From the NCBI GenBank assembly GCA_032209605.1, contig JASFXZ010000014.1, positions 4,174,912 to 4,238,911 on the forward strand: a DNA stretch of 64,000 nt. Direction: 5' to 3'. Positions 59,601 through 62,121 of the stretch are shown here, piece by piece; positions within the stretch are counted from its first letter, which is position 1, and each line of letters starts with the position of its first letter. Source of the stretch: Mactromeris polynyma (lineage: Eukaryota; Mollusca; Bivalvia; Venerida; Mactridae). Made by a program: the position numbers and the translations under genes. The notes beneath the pieces are model-generated. The model was given only the letters and a program-made list of their open reading frames with translations. It was not told the origin of the DNA and made no database searches.

Positions 59601-62121
59601 CTTTCTCTAAGTTCCTCTACTTATAATGTAAGAATGCTACTTTCGAGTCTTTTTTGTCATTTTCAGCCATATAATACTACATGGGAAGATAGAGCAAAAT
59701 GCTAAGAAATTTAGTCCTTCAAGTAAGCAAATATCAATCGTCTATTTTACCATTTTTATACCAAATCTGTCAATTCTATCACAAAAAATAATTTGAACGT
59801 AGAATGCAAAAAATGGCATATATCCTGATCACTTAAGTTGATATATATAAGTAGACACTTGACTCTTGACTAGATAATGAGTCAAACACTGATATAATAA
59901 AGAGAATTATCTGAAAGTCACACATTTTCTAAGCTTATTTACATAACTTCATATAAATCATATCACTTTTCAACAAACTCTCTTCAACAACAGTATCAAT
60001 TCAGCTCCTTTTTATGGCAAATTTGGGGCTGATATTGGGCCCCATTCCCCAAAGAAAAAAGTACATATATCTTTTTCACACGTAGAAAGAACATTCCCCT
60101 TGAGTAAAATTATTTAAAATTTTAGCCTTAAAGTTACCATCAAAAGGACCCACCATACTTCCCCTAAAACTGAAACAAGAGGGCCATGATGGCCCTTAAA
60201 TCACTCACCTGAATACACTGCCATGTTTTTTTACCAAACTTAATAATTCATGCAATCTTTTAAGAGGACAACTAGACAATGCTTAACACCAAATATCAAA
60301 GCTCTAGACCTTATGGTTTTTGCACAAGAAGATTTTCAAAGTTTTCACTTCTAAAATCTATTATTAGCTCCCGTGACCTACTTATGAACAGAACAAAATT
60401 ATCTATGTAACTTTGGAAGAGGACCACCTAAGGATCATTCCTGTAAAGTTTGGTCAAAATCCATCAAGGGGTTTAAGAGGAGATGATGTTTATAGTTTCC
60501 ACTATATACATATAGGAAACAAGGCATGCCCTCTGACGGCCATGATTTTTGACAGATTTTAATGATTAAGCAATCTTAAGGGGACCACTAGACAATGCTA
60601 CACACCAAATATTAAAGCTCTAGGCCTTATGGTTTAGGACAAGAAGATTTTCAAAGTTAACACTTTTAAAATTAGCTCCAATGACCTACTTATGCAACAG
60701 ACCGGAACCATTTATATAACTTCAAAAGAGGACCACCTAAGGATCATTCCTGTGAAGTTTGGACAAAATCCATTGAGTGGTTTAGGAGAAGATGTTGTTT
60801 ATAGTTTCCACTATATACATATAGGGAACATGGCCACGCCCCTGGCAGTCATGTTTTTTGACTGAACTTAATAATTTATGCAATCTTGAAAGAGGACCAC
60901 TAGACAATGCTACACACCAAATATAAAAGCTCTAGGCCATATGGTTTGGGAAAGGATTTTCAAAGTTTACACTTTTAACATCTATTTTTAGCTCCTGTGA
61001 CCTACTTATGCAGCAGACCGGAATGATTTATGCACCTTTGAAAGAGGACCACCCAAGGATTATTCCTGTGAAGTTTGGACAAAATCCATTTAATAGTATA
61101 GGAGGAGATGTTGTTTAAAGAAAATGTTTACGGACGACGACGGACGACGGGCATTCATCGATCCTAAAGAGCTAAAAAAATGGCTGCAATTTTTCCTGTT
61201 GTAAGAATTAGGTATCAATTCAACCTCTCTACAGCAACAACCTCTCAACAACAGCCACAAATCTGTCTTCAAAAGGGAATTGCTATGGAGAGGTTGTACT
61301 GTATTGTACTTTACCTCTTCACTTTGTTCATCCCCGTCTCGATCACCTTCCTGTTCACCCTCGTCACCGACAACATCTTCTTCCTGTTCTTCATCATCTT
61401 CTTCCTCATCTTCTTCATCTTCATCGGCATCATCATCATGCTCCATTTCATCCGGTTGTTGAGGCTTTGTAGTGGTTGTTGTGACGATGGTGACCTCACG
61501 TAGCAATGGCTGTGACTCTTTTGGAGGCTCTTCCTCGTCGTATTCTTCCTCCTCCGCACCGAAATGAGGACGAGGCTCCGAGTCCAAACGCTTCGTTTCC
61601 AATTCAGGAGCTGAAATGAAAAGACATATATTAGAATCATGTATTGGGCTTATATGTCATAACAATTAGCATTACATCTTACCAAAAATGTCTTGAAATT
61701 GAAGAATTTCACTCGATTAGTCCTACAAATCAGATTTGAATTTTTTACAAAAAATAAATTCAGCATTGTCCCAATTTATGAGACAATGTAAAACTTTTTA
61801 ATATGAGCAATTCCTTGACTAATCCAAGTTAACTGCCCCAGTGAACATATGAGTGGTAAATGATGTATATCTATATGATATTACTTTTAGCAAACAAAAG
61901 CCATTCCCTAATACGTTTTTTTTTCAATTTTTGTTACTTTACAACTAAATGTGGAGATGTTTTTTTAGCTCTCTATGTCCAAGTTGTTTACCTCTTAGTA
62001 CGGCTTCATCTCTCATTGATGATTTACGTTCAGGTACTGGTGGTTTTTCACGTTTCGGAGGTGGTGGGATCTCGATTTCTATATCGGCACTACTGTCCCT
62101 CTGTGGTACAAACGAGCTCAC
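8601..62121 (-). CDS. SCRIB: Scribble homologue, LAP-family polarity scaffold: PDZ and C-terminal part (24 exons in window)
   Basis: Scribble works with Dlg and Lgl at the basolateral cortex and at cell junctions to set apical-basal polarity, and its PDZ domains bind C-terminal peptides. Here 24 exons join without a frame break into about 1444 residues, counted from the window's first exon. They encode a charged linker (1-142, acidic tract inside), PDZ1 (about 216-305), PDZ2 (378-467), a Ser/Pro linker, PDZ3 (718-812), PDZ4 (818-905), a coiled-coil stretch (952-1006), a Pro-rich segment (1040-1135) and the conserved HKLSPAEERALQAEQRA motif (about 1293-1309) followed by ARMKDLEDDAIRAQ. All four PDZ domains have a His at the start of helix B (HYEAV, HDQAV, HQEAV, HQEAV), so class I ligands are expected. 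The N-terminal leucine-rich repeats lie beyond 64000. PDZ3 (GPLGLSIVGGSDHSS) and PDZ1 (GISIAGGKGSTPYKG) match Scribble rather than Erbin or Densin, which have one PDZ. Confidence 0.95.
8800..9640. mobile_element. Pearl-like element with four tandem core units and an ACGG microsatellite
   Basis: GTCAAGGGCC or its variant recurs at 8911, 9071, 9239 and 9409, giving 160-170-bp core units that share ACCCCAGGTGCAC and ATACTTTTGGAGATAT. After the last unit come GACGGACGGAAGGACGGACG and a poly-C run. The start (ATGTGTCCGTATGACACAGA) resembles 49747. Tandem cores plus an ACGG microsatellite recall the bivalve pearl/Helentron-derived repeats. It lies in the intron between exons 23 and 24. Confidence 0.7.
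10257..10520. repeat. About 75-bp degenerate tandem repeat, four units
   Basis: GAGGTTAAATTCATAGTAAA and CTACATGGACAATTGATGAT recur at roughly 75-bp steps. The units diverge towards the right and run into the 40-bp array at 10541. Confidence 0.8.
10541..11084. repeat. 40-bp minisatellite, about 13.5 copies
   Basis: The unit begins ACTGCTCAAGAGAGGGTCAC and ends TCTGCAGAGGTTTCAATGTG; one unit near 10901 has lost a base. ACTGC and GGCTGC forms alternate irregularly. Forty is not a multiple of three, so the open frames here are accidental. Confidence 0.95.
11289..11472. mobile_element. Family-A MITE, copy 2
   Basis: Left end TACAGTTGGACCTCGTTTAT, core CAGGTCCCGATGTATCTTCT and TATTATTCGAAATAAA. 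The right end is decayed (GAATGAGGTATAGAACTGTA). Confidence 0.85.
11507..11588. repeat. 15-bp tandem repeat, about 5.5 copies
   Basis: Units of CCTTGCTGACCTCTT with C/T variation; short and abrupt at both ends. Confidence 0.9.
12139..12850. repeat. 52-bp minisatellite, about 14 copies
   Basis: The unit contains GTGGGTTATGTCAGTAGTGA, AGTTTACTTATAATGTCAAT and GTTGATGAGTTT. Two units, near 12597 and 12745, lack GATGAGTTT and are about 10 bp shorter. Confidence 0.95.
13272..13499 (-). CDS. SCRIB: Scribble exon 23, with optional read-through to a stop
   Basis: The acceptor is AAAACAG at 13500, or six bases later at CTCAG; both keep frame. The peptide includes SPKLVISCRPGDTSV, HVVDETISHQTVEVIDEKTG and RLQRIEKVVETE. 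The VIDEKTG stretch resembles the distal tail I recall from Drosophila Scribble. A GAG|GTACTG donor ends the exon at 13305 and joins exon 24 in phase 0. If unused, the frame continues VLAEHPLPCL to TGA at 13272, giving a shorter C-terminus. Confidence 0.75.
   Translation of the reverse strand, partial: AQVNCFTGGSPKLVISCRPGDTSVRETSHVVDETISHQTVEVIDEKTGKPIIQRLQRIEKVVETEVLAEHPLPCL
13596..13781. mobile_element. Family-B MITE, copy 2
   Basis: TACAGTAAATACCACCTCAA at the left and GTCTTATTATTGAGGTTTTA at the right, with the shared core TTTTGCTCTTTATTCAACCT. Lies in the intron between exons 22 and 23. Confidence 0.8.
13940..14112 (-). mobile_element. tRNA-derived SINE, family S1, copy 1 (minus strand)
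   Basis: On the minus strand, CCTTGGTCAAATGATTAAGG (box A region) is followed by GCAGGGTTGGAATCCCATGC (box B region). Same layout as 28612-28806. Confidence 0.6.
14311..14431 (-). CDS. SCRIB: Scribble exon 22
   Basis: Acceptor GGTGTTGCAG. The exon starts one base before ATG AAG, completing an Arg with exon 21, and reads RMKDLEDDAIRAQAVIAKAQ, then Asn/Thr-rich residues to GES. It ends at GTGAGTG in phase 0. It aligns with mammalian RMKSLEQDALRAQ. Predicted helical. Confidence 0.93.
15315..15464 (-). CDS. SCRIB: Scribble exon 21, conserved C-terminal motif
   Basis: Acceptor TTTTCATTTATCAG. The exon carries SPPNVMSTLDRAKAQTP and then HKLSPAEERALQAEQRAASR, the counterpart of the mammalian LSPAELRALEAEKRALWRAAR block. 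Donor GAG|GTGCGT. Entry phase 2, exit phase 2. Confidence 0.95.
15735..16040. repeat. Interspersed repeat family E, copy 1
   Basis: CAGTGTTTTTTCAGG, GGGGCTGAAATTGGA, CTGAAAAGTACATTTTCCCC and ATCACATATCTTATGATACA recur in order at 48578-48870. No terminal repeats seen. Confidence 0.65.
16088..16264. mobile_element. Family-A MITE, copy 3
   Basis: TACAGTCGGACCTCGTTCAT at the left; ATAAACAATGTCGGACTGTA at the right. The core GCCTAAGAAGATACATCGGG is intact. Confidence 0.9.
16461..16583. repeat. 25-bp tandem repeat, 5 copies
   Basis: Units of CCATACGTTATTCTATATGT plus GACAA, almost identical. Confidence 0.95.
16853..17033. mobile_element. Family-B MITE, copy 3
   Basis: TACAGAAAACCTCACTTAAA at the left, GTCGAGATTTTACTGTA at the right; more diverged than the other copies. 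Confidence 0.75.
17737..18120. repeat. Fragment with a pearl/Helentron-like head
   Basis: GGGCTGTAATGGCCCCGCAT followed by CGCTCACCTGAGTTAC resembles GGGCCATGATGGCCCTTAAA plus TCACTCACCTGAAT at 60181. No tandem core follows, so this may be a truncated relative. The right limit is uncertain. Confidence 0.4.
18120..20820. other. Intron sequence without recognised features
   Basis: AT-rich intron DNA between exons 20 and 21. I see no exon-like frame bounded by splice sites, no array and no clear terminal repeats. The gene crosses it on the minus strand. Confidence 0.5.
20825..21450. repeat. 46-bp minisatellite, about 13.5 copies
   Basis: The unit contains AACACCTTCCCATAATGCAT, TGTTCACAATTATATTTTAC and CCACAA. 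Central units are identical; the first two and the last are diverged, which fits growth from the middle. The array ends about 125 bp below exon 20. Confidence 0.95.
21576..21693 (-). CDS. SCRIB: Scribble exon 20
   Basis: Acceptor GTTCTTATTAAG. Entry phase 1 completes Asp with exon 19. The peptide is acidic: DDVSFDAADKAGRMSKEELL, then SKVSDNVASGDEEYNKVLS. Donor TCTAG|GTGAGC in phase 2. No domain recognised. Confidence 0.9.
21869..22048. mobile_element. Family-A MITE, copy 4
   Basis: CAGTCAGACCTTGTTCATTT at the left and AACGAGGTCTGACTGTA at the right, with both TTTCGAATA motifs. Confidence 0.9.
22986..23042 (-). CDS. SCRIB: Scribble exon 19
   Basis: A 57-nt exon with acceptor TAACGTTGCAG. It reads AKPFRFFSEHELAKMRKEE, matching the position of mammalian KRVSLVGADDLRKMQEEE. 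Enters and leaves in phase 1 before GTATTT. Confidence 0.92.
23580..23766. repeat. Interspersed repeat family F, copy 1
   Basis: CCCTTCAGCCAGAATTTATA, GGGTCAAAATGTGGCC and GGAACCCCTGG match the repeat near 43440-43552 (same order). TIR structure not established. Confidence 0.6.
23854..23962 (-). CDS. SCRIB: Scribble exon 18
   Basis: Acceptor TTTTGCTACAG, then VYGGIKPVAREGGSFNTKKN and FFEMEIKEQGMSSQTQ. The SFNTKKNFFEMEI part corresponds to SFRERQKYFELEV in mammalian Scribble. The donor must be CAGG|GTAGGT (phase 1), since only this joins exon 19 in frame. Confidence 0.93.
24584..24747. mobile_element. 164-bp MITE with CAGG-type ends
   Basis: Ends CAGGCATGAGAATGCAAAAT and GGAAAATTCTCATACCTG are inverted. 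ATATTT flanks both sides (24578-24583 and 24748-24753) as a target duplication. Related by ends and internal motifs to 38896-40070. Confidence 0.75.
24754..26290. other. Intron sequence without recognised features
   Basis: Part of the 4.2-kb intron between exons 17 and 18. AT-rich; no array, exon-like frame or terminal repeats seen. Confidence 0.5.
26310..26510. repeat. Interspersed repeat family G, copy 1
   Basis: TATGGCAAATTTGGGGCCGA, TATTGGGCCC, AAAATTTTAGCCTTA and AAAAGGACCCACCATACTT recur in order at 60007-60170. Confidence 0.7.
26860..27560. repeat. 85/90-bp minisatellite, about 8 copies
   Basis: GGTTGACATCGAACCACCAG recurs at 26931, 27021, 27106, 27196, 27281, 27366 and 27451, with a diverged last unit at 27536. 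Units are 85 bp, or 90 bp when they carry GATGAACAATTAATTGACC. More decayed units extend left to about 26680. Frames of up to 245 codons cross it on the minus strand, but they lie in an intron and only reflect the repeat. Confidence 0.95.
28010..28145. repeat. Short element with inverted ends and a G-rich core
   Basis: TGCGCAGATCCA at the left mirrors TGGATCCACGCA at the right. Next to the left end is a G-run block (28029-28062) with four or more runs of three or more G. Probably a small MITE. Confidence 0.45.
28207..28308 (-). CDS. SCRIB: Scribble exon 17
   Basis: Acceptor TCTCGTATCAG. It reads DSVEVVYGQTVIVSSGNTIQ and LSPEEIAKLSESPA, ending in phase 0 at GTAAAT. No domain recognised. Confidence 0.9.
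28612..28806 (-). mobile_element. tRNA-derived SINE, family S1, copy 2 (minus strand)
   Basis: The minus strand reads GGCCTATGTGGTCAAGTGGT (box A), GACTTCTGATCACTAGGTC (anticodon-arm-like) and GCAGGTTTGAATCCCACTT (box B), then a non-tRNA body. Confidence 0.75.
28972..29152. mobile_element. Family-A MITE, copy 5
   Basis: TACAGTAGGACCTCGTTCAT at the left; AATAAATGAGGTCCAACTG at the right. It ends 114 bp below exon 16. Confidence 0.88.
29266..29553 (-). CDS. SCRIB: Scribble exon 16, proline-rich
   Basis: Acceptor TTTTATTAG. Ninety-six residues, very rich in Pro and Lys: PITPKPVLNKPRGTPPVPPK, later GPKPTNLPPKPALPPRQG and GIVHTKEPKKPEKP. Several PxxP motifs, including LPPKPALPPR, look like SH3 ligands; no partner can be named. 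Donor CCG|GTAAAT in phase 0. Confidence 0.93.
29805..30190 (-). mobile_element. tRNA-derived SINE, family S1, copy 3, split by a MITE
   Basis: The minus-strand SINE has box B GCAGGTTTGAACCCCATGCG and box A GGCCAAGT. It is interrupted within box A by the element at 29998-30156; removing that would restore the layout of copy 2. Confidence 0.7.
29998..30156. mobile_element. 159-bp hAT-like MITE nested in a SINE
   Basis: Ends CAGGGGTGTCAAT and ATTAGTGACACCCCTG are inverted. Flanks ACTTTG and ACTTGG differ at one base and would be the target duplication within the SINE. Confidence 0.8.
30191..31187. other. Intron sequence without recognised features
   Basis: AT-rich DNA in the intron between exons 15 and 16; no exon-like frame, array or paired termini seen. 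Confidence 0.5.
31188..31397 (+). mobile_element. tRNA-derived SINE, family S2
   Basis: Box A region AGTGGTCGAGGGGTAGAGCG, an anticodon-like loop CTCCTGA between imperfect stems, and box B region GTTGAGAGTTCAAGCCCC form a tRNA-like head. A non-tRNA body follows (AGTATAAGTTGTAAGAACTT) and an AAATAAATAA tail. The weak anticodon stem and attached body argue for a SINE rather than a working tRNA gene. Confidence 0.75.
31976..32074 (-). CDS. SCRIB: Scribble exon 15
   Basis: Acceptor GTTATTTTAACAG. Thirty-three residues rich in Pro, Ala and Glu: TVIAPKVPQEAPPPEAAPSS, MVLEEAPIKSGPP. Donor CCG|GTATGT. Likely disordered. Confidence 0.92.
32189..32390. mobile_element. Family-B MITE, copy 4
   Basis: TACAGAAAAATCTCACTTAA at the left and TTATTGAGGTTTTACGGTA at the right. 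Two copies of the ACCACCTCAATAA motif inside show the likely seed of the array at 7616. Confidence 0.82.
33088..33195 (-). CDS. SCRIB: Scribble exon 14, coiled coil
   Basis: Acceptor ATATTTATAG. It reads EKLRLEREEAAKMVEEQAKI and MQIEHEAIKGQELPYQ, ending at GTGAGT in phase 0. With exon 13 it forms a charged helical segment with heptad-like Leu/Met/Ile spacing. Confidence 0.93.
33560..33990. mobile_element. Tandem-core element, three units of 120-142 bp
   Basis: GTGACCTTGACC with CTTTGAGCTAC recurs at 33581, 33701 and 33843. The later units share ATGGTGAACATTT and GCCAA. Same tandem-core style as the element at 8800; probably a pearl-like relative. Confidence 0.65.
34560..34690. repeat. Interspersed repeat family D, copy 1
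   Basis: AAGATGTCCGTTGCTAAGCT and GGATGTAAGATAAAAGTCAA match 54298-54400 in the same order. Confidence 0.6.
34868..34924 (-). CDS. SCRIB: Scribble exon 13
   Basis: A 57-nt exon after CTAACCATAG. It reads EQEIVRETLQWEKEELAKL, ending at GTATGT in phase 0. The ETLQW stretch corresponds to QTLHW after PDZ4 in mammalian Scribble. Confidence 0.92.
35622..37067. repeat. 33-bp minisatellite, about 44 copies, with linked variants
   Basis: The unit contains AGAAATATGTACCTATACYA then AGTAGTAATCACYAG. The two Y positions are linked: CACC follows ACTA (once ACAA) but never ACCA. Runs of unit types are themselves repeated, for example units 1-6 and 11-16 in the same order, which indicates larger block duplications. 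Confidence 0.97.
37070..38560. other. Intron sequence without recognised features
   Basis: Intron between exons 12 and 13, beyond the 33-bp array. AT-rich; I see no exon, array or terminal repeats. Confidence 0.5.
38565..38855 (-). CDS. SCRIB: Scribble exon 12: second half of PDZ4 and linker
   Basis: Acceptor AAATTTGTAG. It starts ITDDGAVARDSRLKVGQRIL, then EVNGQSLLGSTHQEAVRALR with the class I His, closing the PDZ with LVIMICDGFD. A Ser/Pro-rich tail follows with RRESVSSIDKED, matching the mammalian ISSIDRE site. Donor AAG|GTAAGA in phase 0. Confidence 0.95.
38896..40070. mobile_element. 1.2-kb hAT-like element with target duplication
   Basis: Ends CAGGGGGTGAGAATG and GAAATTCTCACCCCTG are inverted, flanked by ATACAAT at 38889-38895 and 40071-40077. 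No transposase domain is recognisable inside, so it is probably non-autonomous. The small MITEs at 2587 and 24584 look like deletion relatives. Confidence 0.75.
40110..40291. mobile_element. Family-A MITE, copy 6
   Basis: TACAGTCGGACCTCGTTCAT at the left and AACAAGGTCCGACTGTA at the right; near-complete. Confidence 0.92.
40375..40560. repeat. Partial copy of the CTGTATTAGTGAC family
   Basis: ACAAAACCTGTGTAAGTGAT, TCTAACAGATATATTTTCC and AATACCAAAAATATTAAAAT match the left half of 44198-44682. No right end found. Confidence 0.55.
40604..40935. mobile_element. 332-bp hAT-like MITE
   Basis: CAGGGCTCTAGAAA at the left and TACTAGAGCCCTG at the right are inverted, with CATGC on both sides (40599-40603, 40936-40940). 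Its right flank ends about 75 bp below exon 11. Confidence 0.65.
41014..41124 (-). CDS. SCRIB: Scribble exon 11: first half of PDZ4
   Basis: Acceptor TTGCAATCTATAG. It reads ELTVVKRPGEKLGMSIKGGV, then DESNDEGIFISR, with KLGMSI as the carboxylate-binding loop. Phase 0 at both ends. The donor runs straight into a (TTG)n tract on the minus strand. Confidence 0.96.
41170..41258. mobile_element. Family-A MITE, copy 7, left part
   Basis: TACAGTCAGACCTCATTCAT to GCCTAA, where the Harbinger element interrupts the family sequence GCCTAAGAAG. Its right part resumes at 42855. Confidence 0.9.
41821..41829 (+). promoter_or_regulatory. TATA box of the Harbinger transposase gene
   Basis: TATATAAAA lies 62 bp before the ATG at 41883, with an initiator-like GTCAGTTGT about 30 bp downstream of it. 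Confidence 0.5.
41883..42443 (+). pseudogene. Harbinger transposase, N-terminal part, broken
   Basis: From the ATG at 41883 the frame reads MDPRHRNDLVLLLQQHQNQV, an Arg run, then FQNFMRMPPAMFDEIVQRL and LKVALTLRHLASGAKYREMQ followed by VPHNTISLVLREV. This is the helix-turn-helix-like N-terminal part of PIF/Harbinger (HARBI1-type) transposases. After LREV, near 42315, the frame shifts: EEFRDELLAPPQTA continues the family sequence in another frame, implying a small deletion. The DDE catalytic region, normally next, is absent. The ORF then runs on out of frame to 42443. The leading TTG-initiated extension is ignored because an ATG sits close to the TATA box. Confidence 0.85.
42385..42582 (-). 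pseudogene. Harbinger second ORF, N-terminal remnant
   Basis: The ATG at 42582 opens a frame beginning MAPKKKPTSSSPAKKKKQRA, then KKPRAKAADEG, strongly basic and nuclear-localisation-like. Autonomous Harbingers carry a second, DNA-binding (Myb/SANT-like) protein, and this may be its start; no such domain remains. Near 42385 the frame enters antisense of the transposase, so the internal deletion probably joined the two genes here. Confidence 0.55.
42645..42653 (-). promoter_or_regulatory. TATA-like box for the Harbinger second ORF
   Basis: TATAATAAA on the minus strand, about 63-71 bp upstream of the ATG at 42582. It faces the other element promoter. Confidence 0.4.
42855..42916. mobile_element. 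Family-A MITE, copy 7, right part
   Basis: Resumes with TAAGAAGATACATCAGGACC and continues to ATAGAAGCATGG; the terminal inverted repeat is lost. Confidence 0.85.
43200..43552. repeat. Interspersed repeat family F, copy 2
   Basis: CCCTTCAGCCAGAATTATAA, GGGTCAAAATGTGACC and GGAACCCCTGATAT match 23580-23766. The part left of 43440 is weakly supported. Confidence 0.5.
43594..43770 (-). CDS. SCRIB: Scribble exon 10: second half of PDZ3
   Basis: Acceptor TTTTTATCACAG. It reads IVPDGAASKTNLRIGDRILE, VNSRDMKNATHQEAVMALIA and then RVKVRHDPPPKGLQ, as in Scribble PDZ3. Phase 0 at both ends; donor CAG|GTAACC. A perfect tandem array begins 22 bp upstream of the acceptor. Confidence 0.96.
43792..44025. 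repeat. 39-bp array, six identical copies, beside a 3' splice site
   Basis: Exactly six units (TTAGTTAGTGAGCTACCGGT then ACCCCTGGGCCCGAGGATC) with no difference seen. On the minus strand each unit ends CACTAACTAA, a branch-point-like motif; the last lies 20-30 nt before the exon 10 acceptor. Confidence 0.97.
44198..44682. mobile_element. MITE with 13-bp perfect inverted ends
   Basis: CTGTATTAGTGAC at 44199-44211 and GTCACTAATACAG at 44669-44681; the similarity extends outward (ATGACAA on each arm). It contains a 70-bp triplication. Confidence 0.85.
44276..44487. repeat. 70-bp tandem triplication inside a MITE
   Basis: CACGAATATTACAATTGAAT through TGAACAGAAAAGTAGACAA occurs three times, nearly identical. 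Confidence 0.95.
44774..45745 (-). CDS. SCRIB: Scribble exon 9: end of PDZ2, Ser/Pro linker, start of PDZ3
   Basis: The largest exon (972 nt, 324 residues). Acceptor GTTGAATTTCAG. It starts INGVDLTDARHDQAVNLLTG (PDZ2 helix B with His) and LVVYREK. About 250 residues of Ser/Pro/Thr-rich linker follow (PTTPDSPPPLPSAPAPS; SPSLSPRTLSSDWSSPP). The exon ends with VIVKAGGPLGLSIVGGSDHS and QPGIFVSK, the first half of PDZ3. Donor AAA|GTAAGT. Phase 0 throughout. Confidence 0.97.
45961..46142. mobile_element. Family-A MITE, copy 8
   Basis: TACAGTCACACCTCGTTCAT at the left and AAAGAAGTTTGACTGTA at the right, in the 669-bp intron between exons 8 and 9. Confidence 0.9.
46415..46495 (-). CDS. SCRIB: Scribble exon 8: middle of PDZ2
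   Basis: Acceptor GTGTTTTCAG. Twenty-seven residues: AIYISRIVEGGQAARDRLLL and VGDKILS, ending at GTACGT. The usual GIF at this strand is AIY here. Its boundaries match those of exon 5 in PDZ1. Confidence 0.95.
46576..47084. repeat. 30-bp minisatellite, 17 copies
   Basis: The unit is GAAATATCTACATCTCAGAG plus TCTGGAGGAT, with C/A variation in CTCAGAG or CTAAGAG. The unit is divisible by three, so it yields a 203-codon frame on the plus strand, antisense within an intron; I do not regard it as coding. Confidence 0.96.
47090..48570. other. Intron sequence without recognised features
   Basis: Part of the 7-kb intron between exons 7 and 8. AT-rich. A short threefold repeat of GACTCAGTCCATAAACA-like sequence lies near 47575-47635; nothing else is recognised. 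Confidence 0.5.
48578..48870. repeat. Interspersed repeat family E, copy 2
   Basis: Shares ordered motifs with 15735-16040 (CTGAAAAGTACATTTTTTCT, ATCACATATCTCATAATACT, GGATTGGATAAAGAAAT). Confidence 0.65.
49250..49282 (-). CDS. SCRIB: Candidate in-frame micro-exon inside PDZ2
   Basis: On the minus strand, AAACATTTTAG precedes 33 nt and then a consensus GTAAGT donor. The eleven codons read MNEELLAGTRR. It lies between exon 7 (ending KGNDN) and exon 8 (starting AIYISR) in phase 0, so it could add eleven residues to the loop between PDZ strands B and C. PDZ1 has no counterpart at its matching junction, so it would be an optional exon. Splice signals alone support it. Confidence 0.35.
49743..50025. 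mobile_element. Single-core relative of the 8800 element
   Basis: GATGTGTCCATATGAAACAG and ATGCCCCCCACA at the left match 8806-8835. One core follows, then GGACAGAGGGACAGGGG and GAGGGCATAAAAAG. Confidence 0.5.
50083..52112. repeat. 53-bp minisatellite, about 38 copies
   Basis: The unit contains AACAGACATGGTGCGGCAAC, CTTCTAATCTTCCAACAAGA and AAACACGTAAAAT. Variants (ACACG or ACATG, TGGTG or TTGTG, AAAAT or AAATT) occur in mixed runs. The first three full units carry ATATAAC instead of AGAAAAC, and the same form reappears near 51620. Largest array in the window. Confidence 0.97.
52120..53540. other. Intron sequence without recognised features
   Basis: Between the 53-bp array and exon 7; AT-rich, no exon-like frame or paired termini seen. 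Confidence 0.5.
53541..53750 (-). CDS. SCRIB: Scribble exon 7: PDZ1-2 linker and start of PDZ2
   Basis: Acceptor TGTATGTTTCAG. It starts AQEDSHVQFKTDEIVEQAPV. PDZ2 begins at VETTLYRDAGGLGFSIAGGR and breaks at GSVPYKGNDN before GTAAGC. GLGFSI is the binding loop. Phase 0 at both ends. Confidence 0.96.
53804..53880. repeat. MITE-like end followed by a 12-bp repeat
   Basis: CATGACAAAACCTGTTTTAG resembles the left arm of the element at 44198. It is followed by four units of GTGGGTTATGAC. Confidence 0.55.
54298..54400. repeat. Interspersed repeat family D, copy 2
   Basis: AAGATGTCTGACGCTAAGCT and GGATGTTAGGTAAAAGCCAA match 34560-34690. Confidence 0.6.
54524..54709 (-). CDS. SCRIB: Scribble exon 6: end of PDZ1 and acidic tail
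   Basis: Acceptor TTTGTGTTTCAG. VNGVTLHDSDHYEAVDVLKS carries the helix-B His; TMVVARELII closes PDZ1. An acidic stretch follows (TEDDEEEEEQEDEHDAGE), then PTVEIK. Donor AAG|GTATGA in phase 0. Confidence 0.96.
55312..55389 (-). CDS. SCRIB: Scribble exon 5: middle of PDZ1
   Basis: Acceptor TTTTTTTGCAG. Twenty-six residues: SIFISRVSEDGPAGLAGIKV and GDKLMS, ending at GTAAGT. Same boundaries as exon 8. Ser replaces the usual Gly of GIFIS. Confidence 0.96.
55874..55990 (-). CDS. SCRIB: Scribble exon 4: start of PDZ1
   Basis: Acceptor CATTTTTTTCAG. It reads EQEIIEEEYTINIHREPGHG, then LGISIAGGKGSTPYKGDDE, ending at GTACGT. The GISIAGGKGSTPYKGDDE block is the Scribble PDZ1 signature. Confidence 0.97.
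56217..56393. mobile_element. Family-A MITE, copy 9
   Basis: TACTGTCAGACCTCATTTAT at the left and TTAACGAGGTCAGACTGTA at the right, in reverse order relative to copy 3. Confidence 0.88.
57071..57274 (-). CDS. SCRIB: Scribble exon 3: charged linker before PDZ1
   Basis: Acceptor ATATTTATAG. Sixty-eight residues: EEDDMDDDMYQEKRVGFPVD, then a basic KTPLRRRDTPHHKKGKR and VISDDAKDKVLEILAQKTKQ. Donor GAG|GTAATG in phase 0. No folded domain recognised. Confidence 0.94.
57363..59025. repeat. 35-bp minisatellite, about 47 copies
   Basis: The unit is GGGGACAGTGCCTACTGACA plus ATGTTTCAATCATAC. The main variants are GACAGTGCC, GACACTGCC and GACAGTACC. Unit length is almost constant. It starts about 90 bp upstream of exon 3 in transcript direction. 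Confidence 0.97.
59030..60000. other. Intron sequence without recognised features
   Basis: AT-rich DNA between the 35-bp array and the repeats at 60007; no exon-like frame seen. Confidence 0.5.
60007..60170. repeat. Interspersed repeat family G, copy 2
   Basis: TATGGCAAATTTGGGGCTGA to AAAAGGACCCACCATACTT, collinear with 26310-26510 but shorter in the middle. Confidence 0.7.
60178..61172. mobile_element. Pearl/Helentron-like element with three cores of about 310 bp
   Basis: The head is GAGGGCCATGATGGCCCTTA then TCACTCACCTGA. GCAATCTT with the surrounding core recurs at 60252, 60570 and 60880; each core has AAAGCTCTAG, TTATGGTTT-like and GAGGACCACC motifs. It ends in CGGACGACGACGGACGACGG and CGATCCTAAAGAGC. 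It inserts tandem-core DNA just below exon 2. Confidence 0.75.
61315..61610 (-). CDS. SCRIB: Scribble exon 2: acidic linker
   Basis: Acceptor TTTTCATTTCAG. Entry phase 1 completes Ala with exon 1. It reads APELETKRLDSEPRPHFGAE, EEEYDEEEPPKESQPLLREV, TIVTTTTTKPQQPDEM. A tract of about 43 residues, almost all Asp/Glu, follows (HDDDADEDEEDEEEDDEEQE and onward). Donor GAG|GTAAAG in phase 0. The acidic run is coded by GAN-type triplets, so it is prone to length change. Confidence 0.93.
61992..62121 (-). CDS. SCRIB: Scribble exon 1 of the window: basic/Pro linker
   Basis: Acceptor TTCTTCTTTCAAG. It reads VSSFVPQRDSSADIEIEIPP, PPKREKPPVPERKSSMRDEA and VLR, leaving one base before GTAAAC. KREKPPVPER is PxxP-like. 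It belongs to the linker between the leucine-rich repeats and PDZ1; upstream exons lie past 64000. Confidence 0.88.
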
